NCBI GenBank assembly: GCA_965657495.1
Contig: CBFHPD010000074.1
Coordinates: 1 to 9,755, forward strand
DNA from: JALQTD01 sp965657495
Lineage (GTDB): Bacteria > Bacteroidota > Bacteroidia > Flavobacteriales_D > Sanyastnellaceae
Length of the DNA stretch: 9,755 nucleotides
Reading direction: 5' to 3'
Each line of letters starts with the position of its first letter. Within the stretch, counting starts at the first letter, position 1. The notes under the pieces were generated by a model that saw only the letters and a program-made list of their open reading frames with translations, was not told the origin of the DNA and did not search any database. Below, in pieces: positions 1-6,352 of this stretch. The translations under genes were made by a program, and so were the position numbers.

Positions 1-189
1 GTGCCGGCCCGATCCGCACGCCAAATCCAGCACGCGCGCGGGTGGAGGCGGACAGACGTTGCTCGCTAGCTGGGCCACGAAGCGTTCGGCTTCTGCATCA
101 TCGCGGGATCCATAGAGGATGTGGTATTCCGGGCAATTGAACCATTCCGCGAACCAATCCTTCGTGCTTTTCCACAATTCACTTTGCAT
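1..189 (-). CDS. Class I SAM-dependent methyltransferase, N-terminal part
   Basis: This is the first 63 codons of a gene that runs off the left edge of the window. The reading frame is open from an ATG at 189 to base 1. Residues 53-63 read VLDLACGSGRH, which is the S-adenosylmethionine-binding motif I of Rossmann-fold methyltransferases: hydrophobic strand, acidic residue, then GxGxG-like loop. The preceding helical segment, rich in Trp and Phe (WFAEWFNCPEYHILY), resembles the N-terminus of small class I methyltransferases common in Bacteroidota. The substrate cannot be inferred because the rest of the protein is missing. The gene is divergent from siaB, 54 bp away. No clear Shine-Dalgarno precedes the ATG, which is normal for the phylum. 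The family call is firm; any finer call would be a guess. Confidence 0.85.
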   Translation of the reverse strand, partial: MQSELWKSTKDWFAEWFNCPEYHILYGSRDDAEAERFVAQLASNVCPPPPARVLDLACGSGRH

Positions 190-243
190 TACTCTCAGCT
201 TTCCCGGACGAAGTTCCGACATTTCCCGTGTAGATTAGTCACC
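190..243. promoter_or_regulatory. Divergent intergenic region, methyltransferase / siaB
   Basis: These 54 bp separate two divergent starts and must hold at least part of both promoters. On the plus strand TAGATTAG at 231-238 matches 7 of 8 positions of the Bacteroidota -7 consensus TAnnTTTG. It ends only 5 nt before the siaB ATG at 244, so any siaB transcript from it would be nearly leaderless. No convincing -33 TTTG element is present at the expected distance, so this is a weak prediction. No comparable motif is visible for the minus-strand gene. Confidence 0.25.
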
Positions 244-789
244 ATGTACGGGACTTCTCCTGCATCTGTGGAAATCACTGCTTGGCCGTTGGACCCCATC
301 CCTGCGCACGGAACGATAGAATGCCAATTCGCTGGTCGTGTCAGCGAGGAGGTGTCTGACGTGTTGGTGCGGAACTTGGAAGAGCGCGTACAAGGTCTTC
401 CGACTTTGGTGGGCAAGCGGGTGGTGCGCATTGCCATTGAATTGCTACAAAACCTGCACCACCACGCCCCCGGAAACGGAATCTGTGGGTTCCGCGTGGT
501 GTCCACCGACGCCGGTTGGTGGCTCGCTTCCCGCAACGAAGTGAGCACCGAGGTGAAGGAGGAACTCGTGAACCGCTTCAACGAACTGCAGCACCTGGAG
601 CTCGAAGAATTGCGTTCCCACCAACGGGCGGTGTTGGATTCCCCCGAACGCAGCGCGCATGGCGGCGGCGGGGTTGGATTGATTGAGATCATGCGCCGTA
701 CGAATCGAAATTTGGCCTTGAACACGACGCCTTCTTCGGAAGGGAAATGGATTGTAGAACTGACCGCACACATAGCTGTTTCAACATGA
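244..789 (+). CDS. siaB: SiaB-like protein kinase (GHKL-fold)
   Basis: A 181-residue protein that I assign to the SiaB family. In Pseudomonas aeruginosa SiaB is a kinase that phosphorylates SiaC and so switches off its binding to the diguanylate cyclase SiaD. Seen here: an N-box-like E66-x3-N70 within IELLQNLHHHA, and a glycine-rich ATP-lid-like motif at residues 140-146 (GGGGVGL) followed by IEIMRR. Both are the usual landmarks of histidine-kinase-like ATPase folds. There is no sensor domain, membrane segment or phosphoacceptor-histidine domain, so it is a cytosolic one-domain kinase. I chose ATG 244 because the longer in-frame start at 121 would overlap the divergent methyltransferase and add 41 residues of unrelated composition. 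The stop codon overlaps the next start as ATGA, so kinase and substrate are translationally coupled. The substrate assignment rests on the neighbour; a generic anti-sigma-factor-like kinase is the alternative. Confidence 0.8.
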   Translation: MYGTSPASVEITAWPLDPIPAHGTIECQFAGRVSEEVSDVLVRNLEERVQGLPTLVGKRVVRIAIELLQNLHHHAPGNGICGFRVVSTDAGWWLASRNEVSTEVKEELVNRFNELQHLELEELRSHQRAVLDSPERSAHGGGGVGLIEIMRRTNRNLALNTTPSSEGKWIVELTAHIAVST

Positions 790-1160
790 ACGACATTCGC
801 ACCGAGGGCACATCAAAGACCCCTACCGTTCTCGCTACGCGCGAGCCCTTTTGCTTGGAGTTGAGCGGACGTTCCATTCCGGAGAATTCCATCGCATTTT
901 ACCAGCCCGTGATGGATTGGGTGGAGCTGCAGTGCGGGCAAACATCGGAGATGTTGGAGATCAACATCCGATTGGAGTACTTCAACACCAGCAGCAGCAA
1001 GTGCTTGATGGATCTGCTCAAGCGCGTAGAAGCGAGCAAATGCGCGGCGCGCGTGAATTGGTATTACGAGGACGACGACGAGGACATGCTCGAGGCGGGC
1101 GAAGACTACGACGCCATCATCGACTTGCCGTTCCGGCTGATTGCCTCGGCCACAAACTAA
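786..1160 (+). CDS. siaC: SiaC-like regulatory phosphoprotein (DUF1987)
   Basis: A 124-residue protein of the SiaC/DUF1987 family. The family signature is the stretch LEYFNTSSSK at residues 63-72, whose Thr68 lies at the same position number as the phosphorylated Thr68 reported for Pseudomonas SiaC. The flanking hydrophobic strands (LEINIRLEYF) and the acidic segment YYEDDDEDMLEAGEDY at 94-108 also fit the family. In the known system unphosphorylated SiaC activates a GGDEF protein; here no GGDEF gene is visible, so the target is unknown. The ATG at 786 overlaps the siaB stop (ATGA), so the two genes form one translationally coupled unit. Its stop TAA at 1158-1160 overlaps the stop TAG (1159-1157, minus) of the convergent ABC gene. 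No membrane segment or signal peptide is present. Confidence 0.85.
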   Translation: MNDIRTEGTSKTPTVLATREPFCLELSGRSIPENSIAFYQPVMDWVELQCGQTSEMLEINIRLEYFNTSSSKCLMDLLKRVEASKCAARVNWYYEDDDEDMLEAGEDYDAIIDLPFRLIASATN

Positions 1161-4100
1161 CGCGGCCCTTGGGCCTTTGTGTTGGCCCACGCCCACAAGC
1201 GGCGTTTCAATTGCTTCCGCGAAGCGCGGTCCAATCGCTCCAGCACCCGGCTCCAGAGCAGGAGGCCCCAAGCGGTGCTCATGCCCCAGAGGACGATGAG
1301 GTTGTACGCGGGGGTGGAACACGTCCATCCGCCGATGCGTTTCATTGGAGCGTAATAGGGCGCGACCCATCCGGAGCGCCCGTCGGCCGGTTGCCGCAGG
1401 AAGTGACCGAGTTGGGAGAGCCCTGCTTCTGTTTGCACCAAACGCACGGAGCGATCGGTTTGCTCCAGCCAGTCCATCAGCGCGTCGTTGTGTTCTGCGG
1501 CTTGGAGCTCGGCGAATGTGCCTTCGGATTGCAGGGTGCGCCGCAGGTCGTCCCGCTTGCGGAAGGCGGACTTGAAGGCTTCGGCGAATGCGGTTTTGTA
1601 AGCCGCCGCCTCGTGTGCAGCGGGTGCGGGAAGGTTCCAGGCGGCCAATTCGGCCTCGGCCCGAGCGAATTCCCGTTCCTTGTAAGGACCGTCGGGCAAA
1701 TCTGACACGGCGGGGGCCCAGAAGTCCCGGCGCCAAGCTGCGCGGGCGATTTGGTCTTCCCACTCGTTGAATTGCGCATCAAACCGGTTGTTGCGGGCCA
1801 GTTCCACGGCGAGCGCTTCGAACCCCCAGCGCGAGGCCATGGCGTTGCCGATCCACGGGACCTGGTGAGCGGACGTGAAGAACGGATTGAACCGGTCATA
1901 CCGGATGATGACCCCGCCAAAGATGATTTGTGGAATGATCAACAGCGGGATGAGGATGTAGATGACCTTGGCGCTGTTGAAGGTCGCGGAAATGGTCAAT
2001 CCGAGCAGGTTCGCATAGGCCGAAACGCTGAACAGTACGGCGAACAACATGGCCAGTGGCGGTCCCGAAGGCAGGTCCAACACCCACGCCGAAACCGCGA
2101 CGTAGGCCAGGCTTTGGGCCGCCGAAAAGGCAAACATCACCCCGATTTTCGCAGCCAAGTAAGCCCCCCAACTCAAGCTCAAGAACCGTTCCCTGCGCAA
2201 CATGGGCCGGTCGCGGATGATTTCCTCCGCGCTGACGCTCAGGCCCATGAACAGCGACACGATGACGCTGATGAAGAGAAACGGCGGCAGGTTTTCACTC
2301 GCTTGGAACGTGTACCCTGCGCCCAACTCATAAAAACGGGCAAACCCAGCGAGCAGCAGGGCCAGCACGGGCGCCTCGAGCAGGTTGATGGCGAGGTACT
2401 GCCGGTTCATCCGCTTCGCATGCACATCCCTGCGCAGGTAGGTCTTCCATTGCCCCCATTTGGACGGTGCTTTGCGCGGCTCCGGAAAAGGCGCTTCTAC
2501 GGCGTGATGCACTTGGTGATCCGGCGCAATGCGCTCGTGGTAATGCGCATTCCAGTCTTGCGGACTCACCCTCCGTTCAGGGATTTGGTGGCCAAATTCA
2601 TCCACCATCCGGGACTCGATGATGCTGAACAACTGCTCCGGGTTCACGTTCCCACAGGATTCGCACATCATGTCCTGCGCATTCACTTGGTGCGAGAGCC
2701 CTTTGAAATAGGTCAAACTCTCCAAAGGATTGCCCACAAAAATCGGATAGCCACCCGTGTCGAGCAGCAGGAGCCGATCGAACAGCTTGAAGATGTCCGA
2801 ACTCGGCTGGTGGATGACCACGAAAATCAACTTGCCCCGCAAGGTCAACTCCTTCAGCAGGTCCATGATGTGCTCGCTGTCGCGGCTAGAAAGCCCGCTC
2901 GTCGGCTCATCTACGAAGAGCACCAACGGCTCGCGCACCAATTCCAGCGCGATGTTGAGCCGCTTCCGCTGCCCGCCGCTGATGGTCTTGTCCAACACGG
3001 AGCCCACCCGCAAATCGCGGATGCCCCACAATCCCAACCGCTTCAGCGTTGCATCCACCTTTTCGTGCAGCTGCCCATCGTCCAAGTCCCGAAAGCTCAG
3101 CCGTGCGCTGTACAGCAGGTTATCACGCACCGACAATTCACTGATCAGGACGTCTTCCTGGGCGATGTGCCCGATGAGTCCGTCGAGTTCCGAAGTGGGG
3201 TCGTGCACATCGAGGCCATTGAGCAGGACCCTGCCCAACGTCGGGCGGATGGTACCGTTGAGGATGTTGAGCAGCGTCGATTTGCCGCTGCCGCTGGCCC
3301 CCATGATGCCCACCAAGCGCCCCTCGCGCTCCTCCATGCTGACCAACCGCAAGGCGGCCGCTTGGGGAAAGGCGAAGAAATGCGCCACGTCTTGCACTTG
3401 GAATTGGACGGGAAGCTGCTCCTCCGGGGCCAAGCAGGACCGGATCAGGTCGCTGTAAAACAGGGCGTGGCCGTGGCCGTCCTTCAGCACACTCCCCTGG
3501 CCCATCGGTGCCACCACCCCTTCAGGAAGCGGTTGCCCGTTGAGGCGCATGTCGGCCCGGCCAAAGGTGCGCACGAAGAACAAGTCCTCCAGCTCCAAAT
3601 GCACCCCGGCCAGCAAATTGTCCGGTTGGTGCCCAAGCGGCATCAAGAACGACCGGTCCCCTTCGAGCAATGCCTCGGGGCCGTGGGCGCCCACCAGCCT
3701 GCGGATGGCAGCTTCATCGGCCGTTCCGAGGTGCAATGCTTGCGCGGCATGCGTGAGGAAGCTGTCCTCGCCATCACCGGTCGCCGTGTCGCGGCCAAAT
3801 TCAGCCAGCCGAACAAACAGCACGAGCCGCTCCCGGATTTCGAGTTCCTTGTTGATTTGGGCGCATGCCCGCATCAGTTTGGCGGCCAGCCGGGCCAGCC
3901 GCTTGATTTGGGCCGGATCCGCCGGCTCTTCAGGCAGCAGCCCCGCTGAGGCCGGCACCGCCGTCGGCAGGCGCTTCGCCGAACGCACGTCCAAGCGAGC
4001 CAATTCCTCGTCGTACAGCCGCAAGTAGTGCTCGCTCAATGCCGCAGACAACCGGCCCTTCAGGTAACGGCTCGCCGCTTGGCGACCATACATGGCATGG

Positions 4101-4171
4101 CGCGCCGATCCGCCTGCAGCGAAAAGCGCGAACAAGCGCATCAGCGCCTCGATCATGCCCGTGGTCATCAT
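1157..4171 (-). CDS. Composite ABC transporter, ABCG-like ATPase fused to permease
   Basis: About 1004 residues from ATG 4171. Residues 82-165 form a charged helical domain that resembles TerB-like folds (inference). Residues 182-282 look like an FHA-like linker containing LNGQ and FYSDL. The ATPase domain follows: Walker A GASGSGKST at 291-299, Q-loop Gln338, signature ISGGQ at 397-401, Walker B ending Asp421-Glu422, PTSGLSSRD, and HQPSSD with the switch His454. PTSGLSS and HQPSSDIFK are characteristic of ABCG-type half transporters. A CESCGNVNPE motif (Cys503, Cys506) follows. The permease has about six hydrophobic segments near 592-612, 629-647, 669-697, 705-727, 735-757 and 957-975, with about 200 mostly charged residues between the last two. 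The substrate is unknown; polarity suggests export or lipid/envelope handling in the inner membrane. ATG 4168, ATG 4156 and GTG 4195 are possible alternative starts. It lies 57 nt downstream of the lipoprotein gene with no terminator between, suggesting an operon. Confidence 0.85.
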   Translation of the reverse strand: MMTTGMIEALMRLFALFAAGGSARHAMYGRQAASRYLKGRLSAALSEHYLRLYDEELARLDVRSAKRLPTAVPASAGLLPEEPADPAQIKRLARLAAKLMRACAQINKELEIRERLVLFVRLAEFGRDTATGDGEDSFLTHAAQALHLGTADEAAIRRLVGAHGPEALLEGDRSFLMPLGHQPDNLLAGVHLELEDLFFVRTFGRADMRLNGQPLPEGVVAPMGQGSVLKDGHGHALFYSDLIRSCLAPEEQLPVQFQVQDVAHFFAFPQAAALRLVSMEEREGRLVGIMGASGSGKSTLLNILNGTIRPTLGRVLLNGLDVHDPTSELDGLIGHIAQEDVLISELSVRDNLLYSARLSFRDLDDGQLHEKVDATLKRLGLWGIRDLRVGSVLDKTISGGQRKRLNIALELVREPLVLFVDEPTSGLSSRDSEHIMDLLKELTLRGKLIFVVIHQPSSDIFKLFDRLLLLDTGGYPIFVGNPLESLTYFKGLSHQVNAQDMMCESCGNVNPEQLFSIIESRMVDEFGHQIPERRVSPQDWNAHYHERIAPDHQVHHAVEAPFPEPRKAPSKWGQWKTYLRRDVHAKRMNRQYLAINLLEAPVLALLLAGFARFYELGAGYTFQASENLPPFLFISVIVSLFMGLSVSAEEIIRDRPMLRRERFLSLSWGAYLAAKIGVMFAFSAAQSLAYVAVSAWVLDLPSGPPLAMLFAVLFSVSAYANLLGLTISATFNSAKVIYILIPLLIIPQIIFGGVIIRYDRFNPFFTSAHQVPWIGNAMASRWGFEALAVELARNNRFDAQFNEWEDQIARAAWRRDFWAPAVSDLPDGPYKEREFARAEAELAAWNLPAPAAHEAAAYKTAFAEAFKSAFRKRDDLRRTLQSEGTFAELQAAEHNDALMDWLEQTDRSVRLVQTEAGLSQLGHFLRQPADGRSGWVAPYYAPMKRIGGWTCSTPAYNLIVLWGMSTAWGLLLWSRVLERLDRASRKQLKRRLWAWANTKAQGPR
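1164..1189 (+). terminator. Weak candidate terminator after siaC
   Basis: Immediately after the siaC stop lie three complementary blocks, GGCCC (1164-1168), GGGCC (1171-1175) and GGCCC (1184-1188). The first two form a short stem followed by TTTGTGTT. The second and third form a 6-bp stem (1170-1175 with 1184-1189) around that T-rich loop. The pairings are mutually exclusive and the stems short, so termination here is only possible. The bases also encode the C-terminus of the convergent ABC protein, which may by itself explain the pattern. Confidence 0.25.
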
Positions 4172-4191
4172 GCATTCCCATACGGAAATGC
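4172..4191 (-). other. Hairpin directly before the ABC transporter start
   Basis: On the minus strand GCATTTCC, loop GTAT, GGGAATGC can fold into an 8-bp stem with one G-U pair. The stem ends on the base just before the ATG at 4171 and contains the purine-rich GGGA that could act as a weak ribosome-binding site. If ATG 4171 is the start, the fold could limit translation of the second gene in the unit. If the true start is GTG 4195, the stretch is coding. Function is inference. Confidence 0.35.
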
Positions 4192-4228
4192 GCACTCCAA
4201 TGTTTCAGGAAGGGGGCGTTCTGCGGGA

Positions 4229-5716
4229 TTACTGCCGCTCGAAACAGCCCTTGTCGGCCACACCGACATTCCGCGGCAAGCCGTCGAGGTCCGTGGCAAT
4301 GAAAAACTGGCTCGCTCCCCCCTCCCACAGCGAACTGTTCGAATTGAGGTGGAAATCGCGGTCCAAAACAGAAGCAAACGGCGGCGCTTCATCGGTGGTA
4401 CACGCCTCGAGCAACTCCATTGGGAAGTCCTCCGACTGCACGTCCACCGCGCCGTTGAAAATCATAGGAGCCTCCACCGGATTGACCAAATCCACCACCA
4501 GCTCGTCGAAATCCGTCAGCCCCGCATTGTTGCCCCACATGATGCAATTCCGAAAGGAACTCCCTTCCAAACTGCGCACCACCAATTCGCCATCGCTCGA
4601 CTCGTACCAATCATTGAAAAACACGGACGGGGCTTGGCGCACACCTTCCGACCAGTAATTGGCAAACGTGCAATGGTCCATGTTGTAAATGCCCCCGAGG
4701 GTGAACGCCGCGCACACCTGCCCGCAATCCGTGATGAGGTTGTTCCACCCCTCGATGACCCCACCTTGGGCGAACAGCCCCGTGGCGGACATGTTGCGGA
4801 TGCGCGTGTTGGACAAGGTCAAAGCCGGGGCGGTCGCCGTGCCCACCGTATCCACTTGGATGCCGATCGTCCCCCCTTCGAGGACGGCGTGGTCCACCAC
4901 CGACCCTTTGCTGCCGTAAAACCAAAGCCCGCCGCGCGCCACCGTGAACGTCTCCACGCCGAAATCCGTCTCATACTCAAAATCGACTTGGATGCCCCAT
5001 TGCCCGGGCAGGCCCGCGTAATCGTCCTCGAGGCGGTCGCCCTGGAATGTGATGGGGGCCGACAAAACACCGTCCGCAAGGAGGGTGCCCTGGTTGATCC
5101 AAATGCCGCTCTTCGCATGGAAATACACCTCGGTTCCCGGTAAGATCTCGAGGGTGCAATCTTCATCCACCACGGCCACGCCGTAGACCACGTGCGGGCG
5201 ATCGGGCGCCCAGGAAGCGTTGCACGGAAGGGCAAACACGCGGTCGATGCCGCCGTGGAAGTGGGCGTTGCGCCCCCAGGCGGCCAGGGTGACGGTTTGG
5301 CCTTCTCCGTTCAATTCAAACAGCAGCTCATCTTCCACCACAAACGGCGTCGTGGCAGCATTCGGGTCGACGGTCACCTCGATGAAAACCCATGCGCTGT
5401 CGCCCGACAAGATGGGCAGGTCCACCACATCAGGCCCCGGATAGCCGTCCACGTTGATGCGGAATGGACTCGCAGGATCCGCGAGGCTGATGCGGTCGAC
5501 GGACACCGCCACATTGTTGGGATTGTACACCTTCAACGGCAGCGTGACGGACCCCACCGTCGCAAACGTGGTATCGAACAAAACGGTGTCCGCAGAAAAC
5601 GCCAACTTCAATCCCGGTTCGTCGGAAAACACCACCTTACGGCACCCCGTGAACGACGCAGCGGCCGCCACCGCCAAACCGCACCCCCAAATCCATTGCC
5701 AAACCAGCTTGTTCAT
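4229..5716 (-). CDS. Right-handed parallel beta-helix lipoprotein
   Basis: A 495-residue secreted protein. Residues 1-24 are a signal peptide (Lys3, hydrophobic core LAVAAAASF) ending in a lipobox-like FTG-Cys25, so it is probably lipidated and attached to the periplasmic or outer membrane. The lipobox has Phe at -3 instead of Leu, which is slightly unusual. Residues about 36-120 (SADTVLFDTTFATVG ... VFIEVTVDP) form a beta-sandwich-like domain common in Bacteroidota surface proteins. From about 185 to 400 there are repeated short strand-turn units with stacked Asn, Gly and hydrophobic residues (for example LEILPGTEVYF, NLITDCG, CTFANYW, SSFRNCIMWGNNAG), as in pectate-lyase-like helices. The C-terminus DLDGLPRNVGVADKGCFE matches the usual end of such helices. 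No catalytic motif is recognised, so a binding or structural role is as likely as polysaccharide degradation. It starts the unit with the downstream ABC transporter; the partnership is inferred from position. Confidence 0.8.
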   Translation of the reverse strand: MNKLVWQWIWGCGLAVAAAASFTGCRKVVFSDEPGLKLAFSADTVLFDTTFATVGSVTLPLKVYNPNNVAVSVDRISLADPASPFRINVDGYPGPDVVDLPILSGDSAWVFIEVTVDPNAATTPFVVEDELLFELNGEGQTVTLAAWGRNAHFHGGIDRVFALPCNASWAPDRPHVVYGVAVVDEDCTLEILPGTEVYFHAKSGIWINQGTLLADGVLSAPITFQGDRLEDDYAGLPGQWGIQVDFEYETDFGVETFTVARGGLWFYGSKGSVVDHAVLEGGTIGIQVDTVGTATAPALTLSNTRIRNMSATGLFAQGGVIEGWNNLITDCGQVCAAFTLGGIYNMDHCTFANYWSEGVRQAPSVFFNDWYESSDGELVVRSLEGSSFRNCIMWGNNAGLTDFDELVVDLVNPVEAPMIFNGAVDVQSEDFPMELLEACTTDEAPPFASVLDRDFHLNSNSSLWEGGASQFFIATDLDGLPRNVGVADKGCFERQ

Positions 5717-5742
5717 ACCGCAAAGATGACCAAATTCGCACC
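5717..5742. promoter_or_regulatory. 26-bp divergent region, lipoprotein / DNA glycosylase
   Basis: Only 26 bp separate two divergent start codons, so at least one promoter must lie inside the opposing coding sequence. On the minus strand CATCTTTG (5728-5721) matches 7 of 8 positions of the Bacteroidota -7 consensus TAnnTTTG and ends 4 nt before the lipoprotein ATG, implying a near-leaderless mRNA. No -33 TTTG is found at the expected spacing. Nothing convincing is visible for the glycosylase on the plus strand. Confidence 0.25.
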
Positions 5743-6351
5743 ATGAACGCGGACCACGCCCCTTTTCTTGCGCACCTCGCCGAAACCGACCCCATCCTGC
5801 ACGCGGTCGCCACCCGGCAGGCTCACCTGACCTGGCCGGAACCCCGGCCGCACCTCGAAGCCATGATGCGCGCCATCGTCGGGCAGCAAGTGAGCACCCG
5901 GGCCGCCGCCACCATTTTTTACCGGTTTAGGCAGCTGTTCCCGGCGCAAGGCATCGATGCCGCCACAGCGCTTGCCCTCCCGGTTGACGAGCTGCGCGGC
6001 GCTGGGCTGAGCTCCCAAAAAGTCGGTTACATCCAAGCCGTGGCGCAGGCGTGGAGCGAAGCTCCCGAAGTCTACAGCCGCCTTGACGAGCAGAGCGACG
6101 AAGCGGTCATTGCGGCACTGACCCGCATCAAGGGCGTCGGGGTTTGGACCGCTCAGATGTTCTTGATGTTCACCCTCGGCCGCCCGGATGTGTTCGCACC
6201 GAATGACCTCGGGCTGAAAAAAGCCATGGCCAACCTGTACGGGTTGGCCATGGATGATGCTTTGAATACGTTTGAATCCGTCGCCGAGCGGTGGTCGCCC
6301 TACCGCAGCTGGGCCTCCCTGCACCTTTGGGAAAGCCTCAAGACCGGGTGA
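5743..6351 (+). CDS. AlkA-type DNA-3-methyladenine glycosylase (HhH-GPD)
   Basis: A 202-residue base-excision-repair glycosylase of the helix-hairpin-helix GPD superfamily. It is expected to remove alkylated purines such as 3-methyladenine from DNA in the cytoplasm. Evidence: the conserved N-terminal segment LEAMMRAIVGQQVSTRAA (residues 38-55); the hairpin LTRIKGVGVWTAQMF (127-140) with Gly131 and Gly133 contacting backbone phosphates; and the catalytic aspartate Asp155 in APNDLGLKKAM. There is no C-terminal four-cysteine cluster, which argues against the EndoIII/MutY branches. It is shorter than E. coli AlkA (282 residues) because the N-terminal beta domain is absent, as in many DNA-3-methyladenine glycosylase 2 family members. 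It is divergent from the lipoprotein and convergent with rpoD, with a single base between stop codons. Its coding sequence contains the predicted rpoD terminator. Confidence 0.9.
   Translation: MNADHAPFLAHLAETDPILHAVATRQAHLTWPEPRPHLEAMMRAIVGQQVSTRAAATIFYRFRQLFPAQGIDAATALALPVDELRGAGLSSQKVGYIQAVAQAWSEAPEVYSRLDEQSDEAVIAALTRIKGVGVWTAQMFLMFTLGRPDVFAPNDLGLKKAMANLYGLAMDDALNTFESVAERWSPYRSWASLHLWESLKTG
6217..6253 (-). terminator. Intrinsic terminator of rpoD inside the glycosylase gene
   Basis: The inverted repeat CCATGGCCAACC (6224-6235) and GGTTGGCCATGG (6242-6253) is a perfect 12-bp stem with a 6-nt loop. On the minus strand it is followed by C and then six T (6222-6217), the classic form of a Rho-independent terminator. 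It lies 99 nt past the rpoD stop. On the plus strand the same stem is followed by ATGATGCTTTG, with no U run, so it should not stop glycosylase transcription. Orientation therefore assigns it to rpoD or to a pnp-rpoD transcript. Confidence 0.8.
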
Positions 6352-6352
6352 A

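Noticed and set aside
121..243. Upstream start for siaB at 121
   Set aside because: It would overlap the divergent methyltransferase coding sequence, and the added 41 residues look like antisense of that gene, not part of the kinase.
195..773. 192-codon minus-strand frame opposite siaB
   Set aside because: The plus strand here encodes a recognisable SiaB kinase; the antisense product is Ser/Arg/Pro-rich without motifs.
851..1705. 284-codon plus-strand frame spanning siaC and the ABC 3' end
   Set aside because: It overlaps two supported genes in the wrong frame or strand and its product shows no domain.
1751..3949. 732-codon open frame on the plus strand antisense to the ABC gene
   Set aside because: It lies fully opposite a gene with intact Walker A, signature, Walker B and H-loop motifs. 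Its product is low-complexity, rich in Gln, Arg, His and Pro, with no recognisable domain. Long antisense frames are expected in GC-rich coding DNA.
4172..4195. GTG 4195 as the ABC transporter start
   Set aside because: No ribosome-binding sequence lies at a usable distance, and the extra residues (MRISVWEC) do not resemble the helical N-terminus expected of the family. It is kept only as an alternative.
4028..5143. 371-codon plus-strand frame opposite the lipoprotein
   Set aside because: The minus strand encodes a signal peptide, lipobox and beta-helix; the antisense product is His/Arg-rich and unstructured in appearance.
6224..6253. 12-bp inverted repeat read as a glycosylase terminator or operator
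   Set aside because: On the plus strand it has no T run and sits about 100 nt before the glycosylase stop. The T run on the other strand fits rpoD termination.
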